A stretch of DNA of 64,000 bases from Carya illinoinensis (lineage: Eukaryota; Streptophyta; Magnoliopsida; Fagales; Juglandaceae), in assembly GCF_018687715.1 (NCBI RefSeq), contig NC_056752.1, forward strand, positions 54,096,653 through 54,160,652. Direction: 5' to 3'. Made by a program: the position numbers and the translations under genes. This document shows positions 10,675 through 23,560 of the stretch, in pieces. The notes beneath the pieces are model-generated. The model made no database searches. It worked only from the letters and a program-made list of their open reading frames with translations, and had not been told where the DNA came from. Numbering within the stretch: position 1 is the stretch's first letter; every line of letters starts with the position of its first letter.

Positions 10675-12329
10675 TTAATTTGTACCTATGCTTTCCTGTT
10701 TAAAGTCTCTAGTTTGTGTAAAACTCTTATTCAGTTCTCTAAATATGATCAAGCTTGATTAGGGAAAAAAAAAGCGGTGGCTCTTTTGGTGGTGAATTTG
10801 TTGAATCTGTCTTATTCATATGGCCAATATATTGCAGAGGATCAATCCTAGTAGACGCTAGACAATATTGTCCTTTAGAATTAAACCTACACAAGCAGCT
10901 CCAAAAACAAAAAATATATAAATAAACCCTAGTTGTTGCATTAAAGAATCACTTTTGGCTCATGAGCCCATTATGTTCTTGCCTTGAAGTCCGACCATTG
11001 ATGTACAACATTTAAGGTATATTTTCTCTGGCTTTTCTTGTGATCTGTTGAATTGATTTGATAACTCTCCACGCAAGACCAAAATTAAATATACTATCTT
11101 CTTTTCTATGTTAGCTTAATATTTTAAAAATATTTATATGGATAAAACTAAAATATAATCCATCTTATATCAATACTCATCAAGTTATCATATGAGAATT
11201 TGGGGGGGAAAAAAAAAAAATATATATATATATATATGCTATTTATGTCCACTTATTCCCATCGTCACCATCTGATTATATGGCATGGATATCAATTAAG
11301 CTCGCTTATAGTTTTCCCTTGAACCTACAATGGAGGAAAAAGGAGATTCAAATTTCTCTTACCCAAGGGAAAGCTGGAGGTTTAAAGAAATACAAAAGAA
11401 AGAATCCCATGACATGCGCCTCTGCTAAAACAAAGAAATGAATCACAACAAAATTGGCATCAACAATACACAACATGCGCCGGGGGTGGGGGGGTGCGGG
11501 GAAGATTAATGAAATTGTTGACATTTAAAAATCCGATCAAACATATTGAAATTGTTTCGTTGGAGGTAAAAGATCAAGCACTCTTGAAGATATGATTCTA
11601 TAACCGCCAACTCGGTGAGGCTGGTTGAATATGACGTCTGTACAGGGACGAAGTTCAAAATTAATGCCAACCAAATCCAGGTTTTGACCACCTGAAGGCA
11701 TAAATAAATAAATAAATTTAGATCCTAATTTTTATAACTTCAAGTGATAGATATAGAGATATAAAATGGGTCTTTTATAATATTTACTGTGCCTTTAATA
11801 GCACTTGAGAAATTCATTCAAAGAACTTTAAGAAAAAAAATTATAAGACCTAAGTCATTGTCTATGTATCCTTTCATAAATATTAAAATTTGAACATTCT
11901 AAAAGATTTTCATCCAATCAAAAGGCAAAGACACCAAGACACCAAATGATGAACAAGCAGCCACAAAAATGACTGCAAAAAGGGGCGATAATCCCACGAA
12001 ATCTGAACAGCATCAATAAGAAACACGTAACGGCCTCATTTTGAACCAAAACAAAGGCCGGTCAATAACATCACACAAAATTTTTAATGCTGCGATTCAG
12101 CATCCAATGCCATGAAAAACATGAACATCTCTTGCTGTGCATGATGCCAGTCCAAAAACTGCCTACACCAGCAATATGGTTCAAAATGTAAAGCCATACA
12201 GTTATTTTAAGTATAATATCGGGTTCCATACAGTTCACTTAGACCCTTCCCGTGTACACTTGAAGTAGTACCGATATCTACAGGAAAAAGAACTCTGAAC
12301 ATAGGTCAAGCTAATGCTTTAGTGCATTT
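10675..12329. other. Intergenic and probable 3' UTR of the KTF1 gene
   Basis: No coding gene recognised. A poly-A/TA microsatellite lies at about 11208-11236 and a G-rich run near 11480-11500. The last few hundred bases before 12329 should hold the 3' UTR of the minus-strand KTF1 gene. A copy of CTTTTGGTG-like sequence near 10780 echoes the start of the RNase H relic at 10318. Confidence 0.5.
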
Positions 12330-15300
12330 TTACCAACCTCCTTCCCCTTGCTGATTAGTTTCTTTAATCTCAGTGCCTATGGTTGATTTGTCCCAGCTTG
12401 ACCACTGGTTCCCGCCAGAGGCTTCTGTTGATCCTGCATTGTTTCCCTTGCTTCCACCAGCTTCATTACTTGAACCGGATCCTTTGTTCCAGCCACTACC
12501 AGCAGCATCTTTAGCTGCTGTTGGCTGGTTCCAACCCTTGCTATTCCACCCACTGGTTTGATTGCTAGTTCCACAGCTTCCTGCATTCCAACTCTGCGAT
12601 TTATTCTTATCACTGGCTCCATTCCAAGTTTCTACACCGTCATTTTTCTTCCATCCCTCGCCTGCCTCTTGGTTCCAGTCAGAGGGCTTATCCTCACTAC
12701 TGTCGTTTCTGTTATTCCAACCACCACTTTGATCCCACCTTCCACGGCCTCTGCCTCCAAATCCTCCTCGGTCTGATCTACCACCAAAACCTCCTCTGTC
12801 TGATCTACCTCTACCTCCGAAACCCCCCCGTTCTCTGCCTCTGCCACCAAAACCCCCCCTGTCTCCACCTCTGCCTCCAAAACCCCCTCTACCTCTAAAG
12901 CCTCCCCTGTCTGAACTGCCTCTAGCTCCAAAACCTCCTCTGTAATTCCCATCACTTGCCCTTTCACTGAAACTCTCCGTTTGGTCTCCACTTCCACCAG
13001 CTATTGACTGATTGCCACTTGCCCAATTGCTTTTCTTGCCCCAGCCTGAGTCCTTGTTTGCATCACCAGATTCAGAGTTCCAGTTACTTCTTTTGCCCCA
13101 ATTAGAATCTTGGTTCCCATCTTCATTCCCATCACTTTTTCTTCCCCAGCTTGAATCCGGGTTTCTAGTGGCATCACTTGATCCGGAGCTCCAACTACTT
13201 CTGCCCCAATTAGAATCATCATTTTTTCCATCCTTTGATCCACTTTTCCAACCAGAACTTTGATTCCATCCACGTGCCGAACCATCAGATGATGTTTTCC
13301 CCTTGTTCCAATCACCCCATTGATCTTTATGGTCATCCTCTTCATTGTTTCCAGTAGTAATATTATTCCAGCCAGAGGACTTACCTCCATACATTTGGCG
13401 AGTATCCCCACTGCCCCATGCTTGGTCATTGGTCCACCCAGACGAATTTCCTGAGGATGTCCCATCATTTGTACTTGTGTTTTCTTGAGCTCCGTTCCAA
13501 CCAGAAAGTCGCTGACTGAATGATCTTCCCCTGCCAAATTGATCTCTACCTCCCCGGCCACCTCCTCTCCCCCTTCTCCCACCAAACCCACTATCCTTAT
13601 CAAATGCTTTTGGCCTCGCCCAGCTATCTCGCCCGTTTGTATCCTCTTTATTTTCCACCCACCCTTTGTTCCAACCACCAGAACCTTGATCCCCGCTGGA
13701 ATTTTTGGATCTATTCCAAGAGTCATCTTGATCCCTTTTGCCTTCAGATTCATCTTCCAAACTTGCAGCAGCTTGTTTACTCCATGTCGACCCCCCAGCT
13801 GGTTTACCCCAGGAACCTCCATCTTGTTTATTCCAAGAAGAACCTCGATCCCCACCAGAACTTTTGGATCTATTCCAACAGTCTTCTTGATCCCTCTTGC
13901 CTTTAGATTCATCTTCCAAAGTTGCATCAGCGTATTTACTCCACGTTGACCCTCCGGCTGGTTTATTCCAAGAACCTCCAGCTTGGGTCTGATTCCCACC
14001 AGCATTACCCCAATCCCCAGCCTGATTCTCAGCCACAGGCGTCGAGATTTTCCAGTCAGTCTTGCTTCCACTTGATCCATCCTTAGTGCTCCAGTTTTTA
14101 ACAGCCTTGCCCCAAGAATCTTCTCGAAATCCAGAAGCGGTGCCTTTAACTTCACTGTCCACAGGTTTTCCCCAAGGAGATCGCTCACCGACAACTGCAT
14201 CTTTGCCTTGGTCCCATGAGTTCTGTTGATCCCAGCCAGATCCCATATTTTTCCTGTCATTCCAATCGTTCTTTTCCCTTTCCCACAATCCAGCTTCAGC
14301 TGGATCTTTACTTTTGCCCCAAGAATCCAGTTGAGTCTTTCCAGCAGTCGAATTACCCCAATTGCTGGTCAGATTTGCAGCAATACCCTTACCTTTATTC
14401 CATGGTTCCCCTGATGTTCTCTCACCACCCTGATTATCAGATGCAGTTTTTTTCTCCCAGGTGACACCAGCATCATTTGAAGAATCAGCCAGAATTCCAA
14501 TTTTGGGGTTTCCTTTGCCCCAATTGTCTCCAGAAACTTTTGGAGAGCCTGGCAGATCTCTGTCAGGTGCTACTGATTTATCCCAGTTGTTAGATGAACT
14601 GCCCCCAAATCCAGTTTTTGAAATAGTTTTGTTCCAAGCATCTTTGCCCTCTACCCAGCCTGCAATTTGATCAACAGCCCTATCATTGGAAGCTGCAGTA
14701 CCCCAAGAAGATTTTTCACTAGCTGTGGAAGCACCCCAGGATGATTTTTCATTAGCAGCTGCAGCACCCCACGATGAATTTTCATTAGCTGTGGAAGCAC
14801 CCCAGGATGATTTTTCATTAATAACTGCAGTATCCAAGGATGGATCTCCATTAGATGCTGAAGCACCCCAAGATGACTTTTCATGAGTTGCCACAACACC
14901 CCAGGATGAACTTTGATTAGGAATCACTTTGCTCTCCCAAGCAGCATTTTCCACACCTACTCATTATAACAAGAATTCACACAATTGATTAGCTTAACAT
15001 AAAATTCATTGCTGATATACATGGTGTATGAATAAATACCTTTTTCGGCATCATTACCCTCTAAAGGATTCGCAGAACTGGACTCCAGCTGAAGCTGAAA
15101 CCATCAGTAAATCCATTAAATAAGAAATGGTCACAGATGAATGGAGAATTAGATATTCCTGCATAATACTCATATAGGCACACGCACGCGTGCCGCATGC
15201 GCGCGCACACACACAAATGAGCTGAAATATTTAGAGCAAGTTCAAAACCAACCGCTGACCCAGAGGCAGGGAAGCTAGGCCAAGAGCTCCTGGAAGAAAG

Positions 15301-18300
15301 TGATTACCAGTGTCAGAATATGGCAAAGCCAGGGTTGAAATATACTTTCATAGTAAAATGAAAAGGTAGAAGCAACAGTACCACTAATATAAAAAGTAGT
15401 CAGACTTTAGATTGTTTGCTACAAAATTTATATTAAACCTATATGTAGAACAACCTACAAGAATATATGAAACCCAGTTGCAGTCATATTTTTCAGTCTT
15501 CCTCTTGTTATTTCTAGGTTGTGCCCATCAATTCGAGCATTTTTATTTCCAACAGGTACTGATGTCATTAAGAGAGTGACTTATTAAGCAGTAATAACAA
15601 TATGATATAGTCCAGAAGTAAAAATCAGCAATTACTTTAAATAATCTGCTCAAAATTTAACTTCCTTTATTATAATACAGCCAAAAGCAAATAAAGAATG
15701 GTAAAGATCCAACTACAAGAACGTCCAGAAATATTTTAGATCAAAGTGAAATCAGACAGTTTCCATCCAACATCTAGCACTTGGTAGTATCTGAAACAAG
15801 AAATTTTCAAGAAATGTTAAGATATGACCTATCCCATCTACGACAGGGATAGCTCCAACTTTCTTTGGAGCTCTGATTCTAGACAATGGATATACATATT
15901 AAATCATTACAAAAATATAAATGGGCGCATTCAAATTAATGGGACAGAAAGACGAGCACTTAAAATTTACAGATAATTCACAACAGCATTGTTCTATGAG
16001 ATCTGGTAGCCATCAGCCCATCCCCAATATATACTTCCTCTATTTCAAAAATTTTAAGGTATAGAAAGTGAATGAGTATCATTGATATCACCATAATTGT
16101 ACCTTCCAGCAGACAGCCCCCCAGAATTCCACCCATCACTCCCTGCTGATGTTCCTGCTCCCTGCATCCAATCTTCAGGAAAAAAAAAAAAAAATGTCTA
16201 ATTAACATGAAGGCAATCTCCATAAACAAAAGGTAACAATTTGAATAATAATTTGTACAAATAAAATAAAAAGTTAACTTGAAGAACAAAATTAAGATAT
16301 AAAGAAAATATATATCTTAATATGAAACAGAAAATGATAGGTGAAAGAAACCATTAGATAAATTTGTATGCAGAATCTAACAACATAAGATAAATTTGTA
16401 TGCATAATCTAACAACTTAACCTCCACGCTATACACATAGATTCTTCTACCACGTGCAAATTCAATGATCTAATAATATGCTGTTCCAGCATCAATATTC
16501 AAACTTGGGCTATACCTTTTGTTTTCATTGATAAAATCATTTACTACCTATATAAAATATATTCAAACTTGTAGTATAATAGGTTCCCACCTCTGGAGCA
16601 GCCTTCGGTTCCAAGAAGATTAAATGGCTCTAAAGAACTGGACTCTGGATTCTCACTTTTAAAGTTAGAACAAAGCATGTCAGAATGATTATTACAAAAC
16701 AGAAAACAAACACACTGAAACGCATCATTACAGTTGTATATGAGTACCTCATAGATATGGTAGAGCTCTTTCCTCGAACCTCAGAAAGATGCTCGCTTTT
16801 AACTGCAGGAATACCAACAAAATACCGAAACATGGAGATACATCATAGCAGTGACAAATTTATAAAAAAGAACAAAAACATCATAATAGTCGCATATCTC
16901 ATGAGATAGAATAAAAGCAGGCCATAGTTAACAAACCTGTAAGAACCTTGTGCTGTGAATCCAACTTGACTGTAACATCAGAATGACGTAAAGCTAAAAC
17001 ACGGCAGAGGTATCCCTTTAGAGGACCAACACGGATTCTCAAGGTTTGACCAATAGAGAACATTCCATCTTTATCCCCACGATTGACTGCATAGAAAACA
17101 TTTATTAATTGCCAAGACATTAAACGTTGGTATCTATAGCTCAGAACTTAAAAAACTGAACACCAACACATACATTCACGACTATTTTCCCTAGCTTGCC
17201 ATGGCATTTTCGGAGAAAGAGGTGATTTAGGAGATGATGCGAAGTCCTCAAAACCCAATGGACCCGATTCACCACCCTGAATGAGGGAGAACAAAGATCA
17301 TTTAAAAGAATGTTAGGAGGCAAACACACCCCCCCCCCCCCTTCCTTTTCCAAACGCAAACAAAAAGAGAAATGTAAGAAAGGAAACTACGGCTGCTTTT
17401 TAATACTCACAACCTTGTCATTAGACATATCAGTGAATAACTTGATTTTCTCACACGAGTGGGATTTAGCACAGAGATAACCACCATTTTCTGTCTCATT
17501 CTCATCATAGAAAAAGATTATGCCTCTGTAGATTTTCCTAACAATCCCTTGCCTACCCTGCAAAGTCAATAACTAGTATATTAATCTTAAACCTCTAAAG
17601 CCAATTATAATCAAGCAAACTAAGTATAAGACACCTTTCCATTTATAATAGTGTCAAACCTTTATTGGTCCTTCCAAAACCTTTATAGTATCAGTGACAG
17701 ATATGGGCTTCATGCGCTGATCCAAAGCAGTGAATTTCGTATCAAAAGGCCCACTCTTTAACTCAGGAAGCTGAATAGTCACCACATCAGGTCCTGCTAA
17801 CCCCTCTTTCAAAATCTATAACAATAAATACAGGTTAAGTGACCAATTTAAAAAATGTGTATAAAGATATAAACCACATCAACAAATTATCTACCTTGTA
17901 AGAATCATCTTTCTCCATGCCTACGATAACACCAAAATCTTTACGCCTGAAGTAGCAAACAAAATAAATGCAAAGCAGTTGGATAAATATAAGAGATATG
18001 CACGGGATCATGAATGCTGCATGAGTTTGTACAGGACTCACCCAAAACAAACAAAATCATACAGTTCAAAACCATTCACATCACCAGATCCTGAAGAGCC
18101 CTCTCCTTTTCCACCCCCTTTATCACTTCTTACAATCCGCTTTTTCTTTTGTTCACCATAAAGCTGTGAAAGCCACTCCAAATTATCAGATTCAGTATTC
18201 ACAGAAGGTTTAAACTTCAGGAGCTCCTCTTCTGATGGCTCAACGCCCCAGCAACTTAAAGAATCTGTTGGTATTTTCTTAAACAAATATCCACCCTTGA

Positions 18301-21300
18301 ACATCAATCCATCCAGAACCTCGAAAACTGTATCGGTGTCACGATCACGTTTGAATTTAATGAGAGGCCGAAACTCCCTTCAAAGTTTGAATACAAACGT
18401 ATATGTAAGAGAAGCTGAGACTTCGAAAAGATAAATTAAAAAAGAAAAGATTATGCATATTACTCAAGTTCACTTGTGCTCATCAATCTTGGTGCCGGAA
18501 TTGAATTTTTCTTGAGCTTAACTCCCCCACCCTGTAAGAATGATATGCTAAATAGATTATTAATGTTACACCTACCAAGTTCATTAATCCCAAAGGAAAA
18601 AACAAAAAAAAAAAACAATGGCAATGAACAAAGCACATAAACTTCTCAACAATTAAAATTATAAACCCGATTTCCTTTCTCCCATAATTAACCCTATTTT
18701 CCTTTAAATGGCTACAAAAGCAACATGTCTTTTATCCAGTTAAACCCCAAACACTTACAGCAAGCCCACTATAAGTGCCCACATCACAAGGATTAAGTAG
18801 ATTATTGGCTTTTACCAATGCAATATGGCCTCTAGAAATTACTTGCACCCAAGGGTTCAAATCTTAGACAAGGGAGCATACCCCAAAAACCAAAGCCCTT
18901 ACCACTTCAGCCAATCCCTAGGCGTTAAGGTTGGACACCATAGATTAACCAAGCAAGAGACCGTTGTCTTTAAACTTATGAAGAGAATCAAGAAACTATC
19001 AATTTTTTCTTTCACAAATATGTCAATTAATAGTTGATTCAATCTGATGGAATATAACAAATACGAACTCCACAATTGAAAATGCAATAAACTATCATTT
19101 TTTAATCTTCTTTAATATTTTCATTAAAGATAGTAAATCTGAAAAGCAACTACACAGAAAATGCAATTTTTTTCCAGCAAAATCAAAATCAACTTTGAGA
19201 TTGTATATAACGAAATTATGTATTATATATCAGATGATACATGTAAAAAAATTAACTATCACCAAGAAAGAGAAAAGGGAACCAATATAGAAATAAATTG
19301 CATTACATATTTCGCAGCCAATGCTTGTAGATCAATTCTTGGAATAAGCTTCACTGTTGCTTTTTTCCGTGCAACGTTCACGGCTACAATCTACAGGTAG
19401 AAAAAATTAAAAAAATAAGAAATAAAAATTAAAAGCAACTGGTGGACAACTACGTCAAGTCGAGACCACACCTGTGCTAGGTCTCCTCTGTACTTTCCAT
19501 TCTTCACACGAGCCCACGTGCCCTCAGAAACTTCATTGCACTTACTTCGGGCAGAGAACAAATGAGAAACTTCATTTTTTGGCACTGGCATTACCCGGGT
19601 AGGATATATACTAGAAATGCCTTTGCATGCCTAAGCTCACAAAAGCATGGTACAGATATCAGTCTACTAATAATAAAATTGTCTGCAGTAACGAAAAATT
19701 TTATGAGTACAGTTAATCACAATATCATCAAAGTTAATCCAACACATTACCTCATTGATGTCACATTGCTTCTCAGCTTCGATACAAATAAAACCCTTCA
19801 TCTGATCAAGAGCAAATGCAGAAATTATCTGGAGTTTGGAACCTAATAATTTCAAGTCTACATATTTCTGCATGAGACAAAAAGCTGACTGCCTCTCACG
19901 TCCAACCTACAGAAAACAAGTTTCAGCAAGACATAAGGTAAAGGAGAACCAGAGGGGAGGATAGGCTTCAACAATCACCAAAACAATATTCCAGGTACCA
20001 TACCATGCATTTAACTTTCCAGATGGTTGGATCCTTAGCAGAAGGTATGAGAGAATTTCTTTCAATTGATCTTTTGTTATCATAATCGTCCCCAGCAAAT
20101 GTAGAGAAATCAGAACCAGTCTTATATCGTTCCTCCATTATCTTATCGAAATCATCTTCATTGATCTCCTCTTTGGGCACAAGAGGAATGTCCTGGGCAT
20201 TCTCTGTTTCTCTCTTGATATTCGGCTCTGAAAAAAATTCTTCCTCCATAAAATCTGTTACCAATTATTGGTAAAGGAAGATTAGTTTATAATACTTGCT
20301 GCATTGATCAAATTGTGTATGCTGGCAGATCAAACCATTTTTTTCTTTTGGATAAATAATGACGATAGATCTAAGATAATCAATAATTGCATTGTACCAT
20401 CAGCACTGTTGGCCAGACAAGTGACCAACATCTGGACACACCAGAAACCCATAACTCATGTAATTGAAGTATGGAACCCAAAGTTCGACAGCAAAACAAA
20501 ACAGTCAGAAAGTCAAGAGGTTGAATATATGAAAATTTTCTGCAACATGGTGGAAGGCAATAAACGTAGACACAATCATTTCAATATGTTCCTCTGACTT
20601 CAACAATTGTTAAAAAAATGGCTTAATGAACCCTTCATGGACAATTTACTGACATTACCACAACAATCTAACAATGTTTAGACTGCCATAAGAAAATCTT
20701 GGCAGAAACTAGGAAATTAGCATAAGTCCCTTAAAGTATATCTCAAATGTCTGAGGTTGTAATGAAAAAGAACAAATTTCCCATTTTTATCCTTTCCTGT
20801 AAACAGCAAAACTGAGACACATAAAACATAAAACAATGTCATGCAGTGCAAATTCAGCATCATTGCTGCCAAAACGCGCAGGTTAGACCTACAACTCAAT
20901 CCATTGTCCACCATATCCAAAGTCATTTCAATAAAAACCACTTAGTGATTTTATTTTGCCAATAAGCTCTAGCTACATTGGTACCTCCTCCCCATAAGAA
21001 GGGATGGAGGGCGTAGCTGTGGCAAAAAGACCCATAGGGTGCATGTGCCAGTTAGCCAAAAAAAAAACCCTACTCATGCACAATCCTACCCCCCTATATA
21101 TTTTCCACCAAACAGCACATAACCTGAAAACACAAACATATACACCATTTCATGCAACATACCCCAAAATTGAAACAAAATAAAATATTTGATGGAAAAC
21201 CCCTTAGAGCCGAAAGATCAAAACTGACTTCACAAACCCTAAACTAAACCCCAAAAATAATTTAAAAACCATCAACAAGCACCATTTTACAATACAAGCT

Positions 21301-21534
21301 CCGAAATTAACATCCAATTCCCTAAAAGTCCCCATCGCAGAAAAAACAAAAGCACCCATAAATTCCACCTAGAACAAAATCAAAGACACGGAGAAAATGA
21401 GGAAGTATGTCCATTTCCACAAATTGATCGCCAAAATTCATCAAATCCAGTAAATCCCCAAGGAAACCCTAGAACAAATACAATGTACCACGAGAAAACA
21501 TAATGGAGATAGATTGACAAACAGATAGTGAGGT

Positions 21535-21565
<31 letters not shown>

Positions 21566-21761
21566 GAGGGAGCACACAATTATCTATGTCACTGTCGTCG
21601 CTAGCATCGGTATCGTCGGCCTCGGCAACAACGTCCTCGAAGAACTGGAGGACCTCGCGATTCCTCTTCTTCCAAATGGATCCAGACTTGTCGTCGTCTC
21701 TGCCGCGCTTTCTTTTGCCGGCGGGAGCCTTTCCGGCCACCTCCTTGCCCTTCCTCGCCAT
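12330..21761 (-). CDS. KTF1: SPT5-like KOW factor KTF1 / RDM3 (RNA-directed DNA methylation)
   Basis: In Arabidopsis, KTF1 (SPT5L/RDM3) binds Pol V transcripts and recruits AGO4 through WG/GW repeats, promoting DNA methylation. I read 18 exons: 21578-21761, 20004-20254, 19751-19906, 19472-19630, 19307-19390, 18464-18531, 18042-18377, 17895-17946, 17660-17815, 17414-17557, 17174-17276, 16937-17086, 16748-16802, 16591-16627, 16103-16161, 15253-15289, 15040-15094 and 12330-14956. All use GT-AG and join in frame to 1,570 aa. Order: basic-acidic N terminus (GKRKRGRDDD), a Spt5 NGN domain (exons 3-4), KOW motifs (WARVKNGKYRGDLAQ; RKDFGVIVGMEKDD; GRQGIVRKIYRG; IRVGPLKGYLCRV), then a single 2.6-kb exon encoding dozens of WG/GW/SSW repeats plus a GGRG/RGG block. 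Length is close to the Arabidopsis protein. The first ATG (M-A-R-K-G-K) is chosen. Introns 1 and 5 carry SINE-like insertions. Confidence 0.92.
12725..12935 (-). other. RGG/GGRG-rich block within KTF1
   Basis: Inside the last KTF1 exon, codons for GGFGGRG and RGGF repeats run in tandem (DRGGFRGRGGFGGRG and related units). RGG blocks usually bind RNA. It interrupts the WG/GW hook array. Confidence 0.8.
13665..13978 (-). repeat. Tandem ~159-bp coding duplication in the KTF1 hook
   Basis: Two adjacent segments of about 53 codons encode near-identical peptides. Each begins GGSW-KPAGGSTWSK, continues LEDES-GKRDQ, W-NRSK, and ends near WNK. They differ at scattered residues. This shows the argonaute-hook domain has grown by internal tandem duplication. 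Confidence 0.8.
14690..14890 (-). repeat. 33-bp SSWGA repeats at the start of the KTF1 hook
   Basis: Several consecutive 11-residue units of the form SSWGA(S/A)(T/A)A(N/S)E(K/N) are encoded by similar 33-bp DNA units. Each supplies one WG dipeptide. Confidence 0.8.
18735..18940 (-). mobile_element. tRNA-derived SINE-like insertion in KTF1 intron 5
   Basis: On the minus strand an A-box-like TTGGCTGAAGTGGT (18902-18914) is followed about 40 bp later by a B-box-like AGATTTGAACCCTT (18852-18865), the internal Pol III promoter spacing of tRNA-derived SINEs. It lies within intron 5 in the same sense as the gene. The ends and target duplication are not resolved. Confidence 0.5.
20965..21055 (+). 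mobile_element. SINE-like fragment in KTF1 intron 1
   Basis: AGCTCTAGCTACATTGGTAC followed by CCTCCTCCCCATAAGAAG resembles the 5' head (A-box region) of plant SINEs. No B box or tail is recognisable, so it would be truncated. Weak call. Confidence 0.35.
21530..21570. repeat. GA/GACA microsatellite in KTF1 intron 1
   Basis: AGAGAGAGACAGAGACAGAG-type repeat a few bases downstream of the exon 1 donor on the minus strand (CT/TGTC-rich in the transcript). Confidence 0.85.
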
Positions 21762-22288
21762 TTTTTCCACTTTCTGGGGGTGACACTGACGGGGGCACAC
21801 TGACAGGGCTATTTAAGCAGTATCCCCGTACTGTGCTTCCCGAGTCAGCATGTGAAGGCTCACCAGCGAAGGTTGGCCGTGGGATAAGCCACAAAAATTT
21901 ATTTAAGAGTCATATTACTTACTGTGAGTTTTATATACAGAAAATCTACACAGCAGTCTCATATATTTTACATTATTAAAAAATATAAATTTATTATTTT
22001 ACTTTCTGTTATTTTATACTAGTATATTAGATATGGAGCTGCTGTGTAGCAGTGCTCTTTTATATATTCTCTAGATTCTACTAATATAATATGTTGTATG
22101 AATTTTTTTAATATTTAATTAATTATATTAATAAAATATATAAAAATAACTGTAAATAAAAATTTTATTTTTTTAATCACATCTTATTTTATTTTTAAAC
22201 ATAATTTAAATATAAAATTTATAAAATAATCATTATATTTTTTTTCCTTCCTTTTCTCAAGATGCTTCAAGTCTTTTTTTTTTTTCAA
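21762..22288. other. KTF1 promoter region and AT-rich flank
   Basis: Contains the 5' flank of the minus-strand KTF1 gene. A weak TATA-like TTAAATAG lies about 50 bp upstream of the ATG (near 21811-21818). Beyond 21900 it is AT-rich with no gene. Confidence 0.5.
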
Positions 22289-22457
22289 ATTTTGTTACGT
22301 ATAAACAAAATCACATATTAATCTACGTATTAATACAGATTTTTTTATATCAAAAATTTAAATTAATATTATTTTCAATAAAATCTATTTTTTGACCAAT
22401 CACATTAGATTAGTACACATATTAATATGTAATTATATTTGTAACTAGATTTTTCCT
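22289..22457 (-). mobile_element. MITE family A, copy 4 (reverse)
   Basis: The reverse complement carries the family core: ATTGGTCAAAAAATAGATTT, AATATTAATTTAAATTTT and terminal GGAAAAATCTAGTTAC. Confidence 0.65.
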
Positions 22458-23226
22458 ATTTCTCTACCCCAACAATAATCTCAGCGTTGTTCTAGTCACA
22501 CAACTCTTGCTTGGAGATAACCATCACACTCGATCCCGTTTGATGGCTATGGTTCTCTCGACGAAAAATAAGTTAGGTTTGTGGTATGTATGATTCTCAA
22601 ATCAGACTTCACCGATTCTCTCGTTTATTCGCAGTTGTGTTGTAATGTTATGGCAATTTCCTAGATTCTTAACTCGGCTTCTCCTAACATGTATGCTAGT
22701 GTATTGTATGTTATTAGTACTTTTGAGATTTTGATCGATTTAAATCAACGATTCTCTCAAAATAATGGTTCTAAGATTTTTCAAATCTAGAAATCAATTT
22801 CATTACTATCTCGAGGCCAACTTTCAGTGAGTGCTTATTTTACTCATCTGAATGCCCTTTGGAATGAACTGGTTAATTTTATAATATTTTTTATTAAACT
22901 TTATTTATCTCCTTTTCCAAAATCTAAAAAATACTTAATTTAAATTATCTCATTACTAGGATTGCAACCCAACAGGTCACGATTAGGTTTGTGACCGACC
23001 CGACTAACCCATCCCATTTAAGGAGGTAATCCTATCCGAACAACCTCGATTAGAATAAAACCGTATGCTCCGATCCTGCACTCTTTATTCTTCAAACAAA
23101 AGTGTATCAAGATTTTTCAAAACACTTCATAAATTCTTCAAATATTATTTTATTTGAATTACTAACCCTGCGAATAACATTAAAGAAACTCCCAACTCTT
23201 CTATTTCCTTTAATTTTTCAACTTTT
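22458..23226. other. Intergenic, no gene seen
   Basis: AT-rich with some pyrimidine-rich stretches. No recognisable coding sequence or element ends. Confidence 0.5.
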
Positions 23227-23560
23227 CGATTCCCTTTACCCCTTCCTCCCAATACTATCACCAATACTGCCACTTCTACTGCCATCTCTGTCTTCAACCA
23301 CGAAAAGCTCAAGTCCTTGGCCATGGCAATGGTGGCACCGTCTACAAAGTCTGCCACAAACGCACCCATGATGTCTACGTCCTCAAGGTCATTCACACGT
23401 TGTTCGCTGCCATGGTATATTTGAGAAGTCATCTGAAGACATCGCGATTTTGGTGTATGGAGTACATGAACTTGGGTTCCCTCAAGTCGTTGCTCAAGAC
23501 CCATGGCAGAATTGAAAGAGGCTGCTCAAGTACATGAAGAGATTGTGAGAACTAAAAGAG
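23227..23560 (+). pseudogene. MAPKK (MKK7/9-type) pseudogene fragment
   Basis: An intronless remnant of a plant group D MAP kinase kinase. It starts RFPLPLPP, the docking-region motif of MKK7/MKK9-type kinases. After a Thr/Ser linker comes the glycine-rich loop LGHGNGGTVYKV, then VLKVIH with the ATP-binding Lys. In shifted frames come GIFEKSSEDIAIL and MEYMNLGSL-SLLKTHGRIE. The segment between the Lys strand and the hinge (helix C region) is deleted, the frame shifts at least twice, and nothing after the hinge (HRD, DFG) is recognisable. Group D MKKs are usually intronless, so retroposition need not be invoked. Confidence 0.75.

Noticed and set aside
13001..14260. 419-codon frame overlapping the last KTF1 exon on the same strand
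   Set aside because: It is the KTF1 exon read in another frame; repetitive WG/Ser-rich codons keep alternative frames open. No domain is seen.
18852..18865. A tRNA gene in KTF1 intron 5
   Set aside because: Only A-box- and B-box-like sequences are present; no acceptor-stem pairing or cloverleaf could be drawn, so a SINE-like origin fits better.
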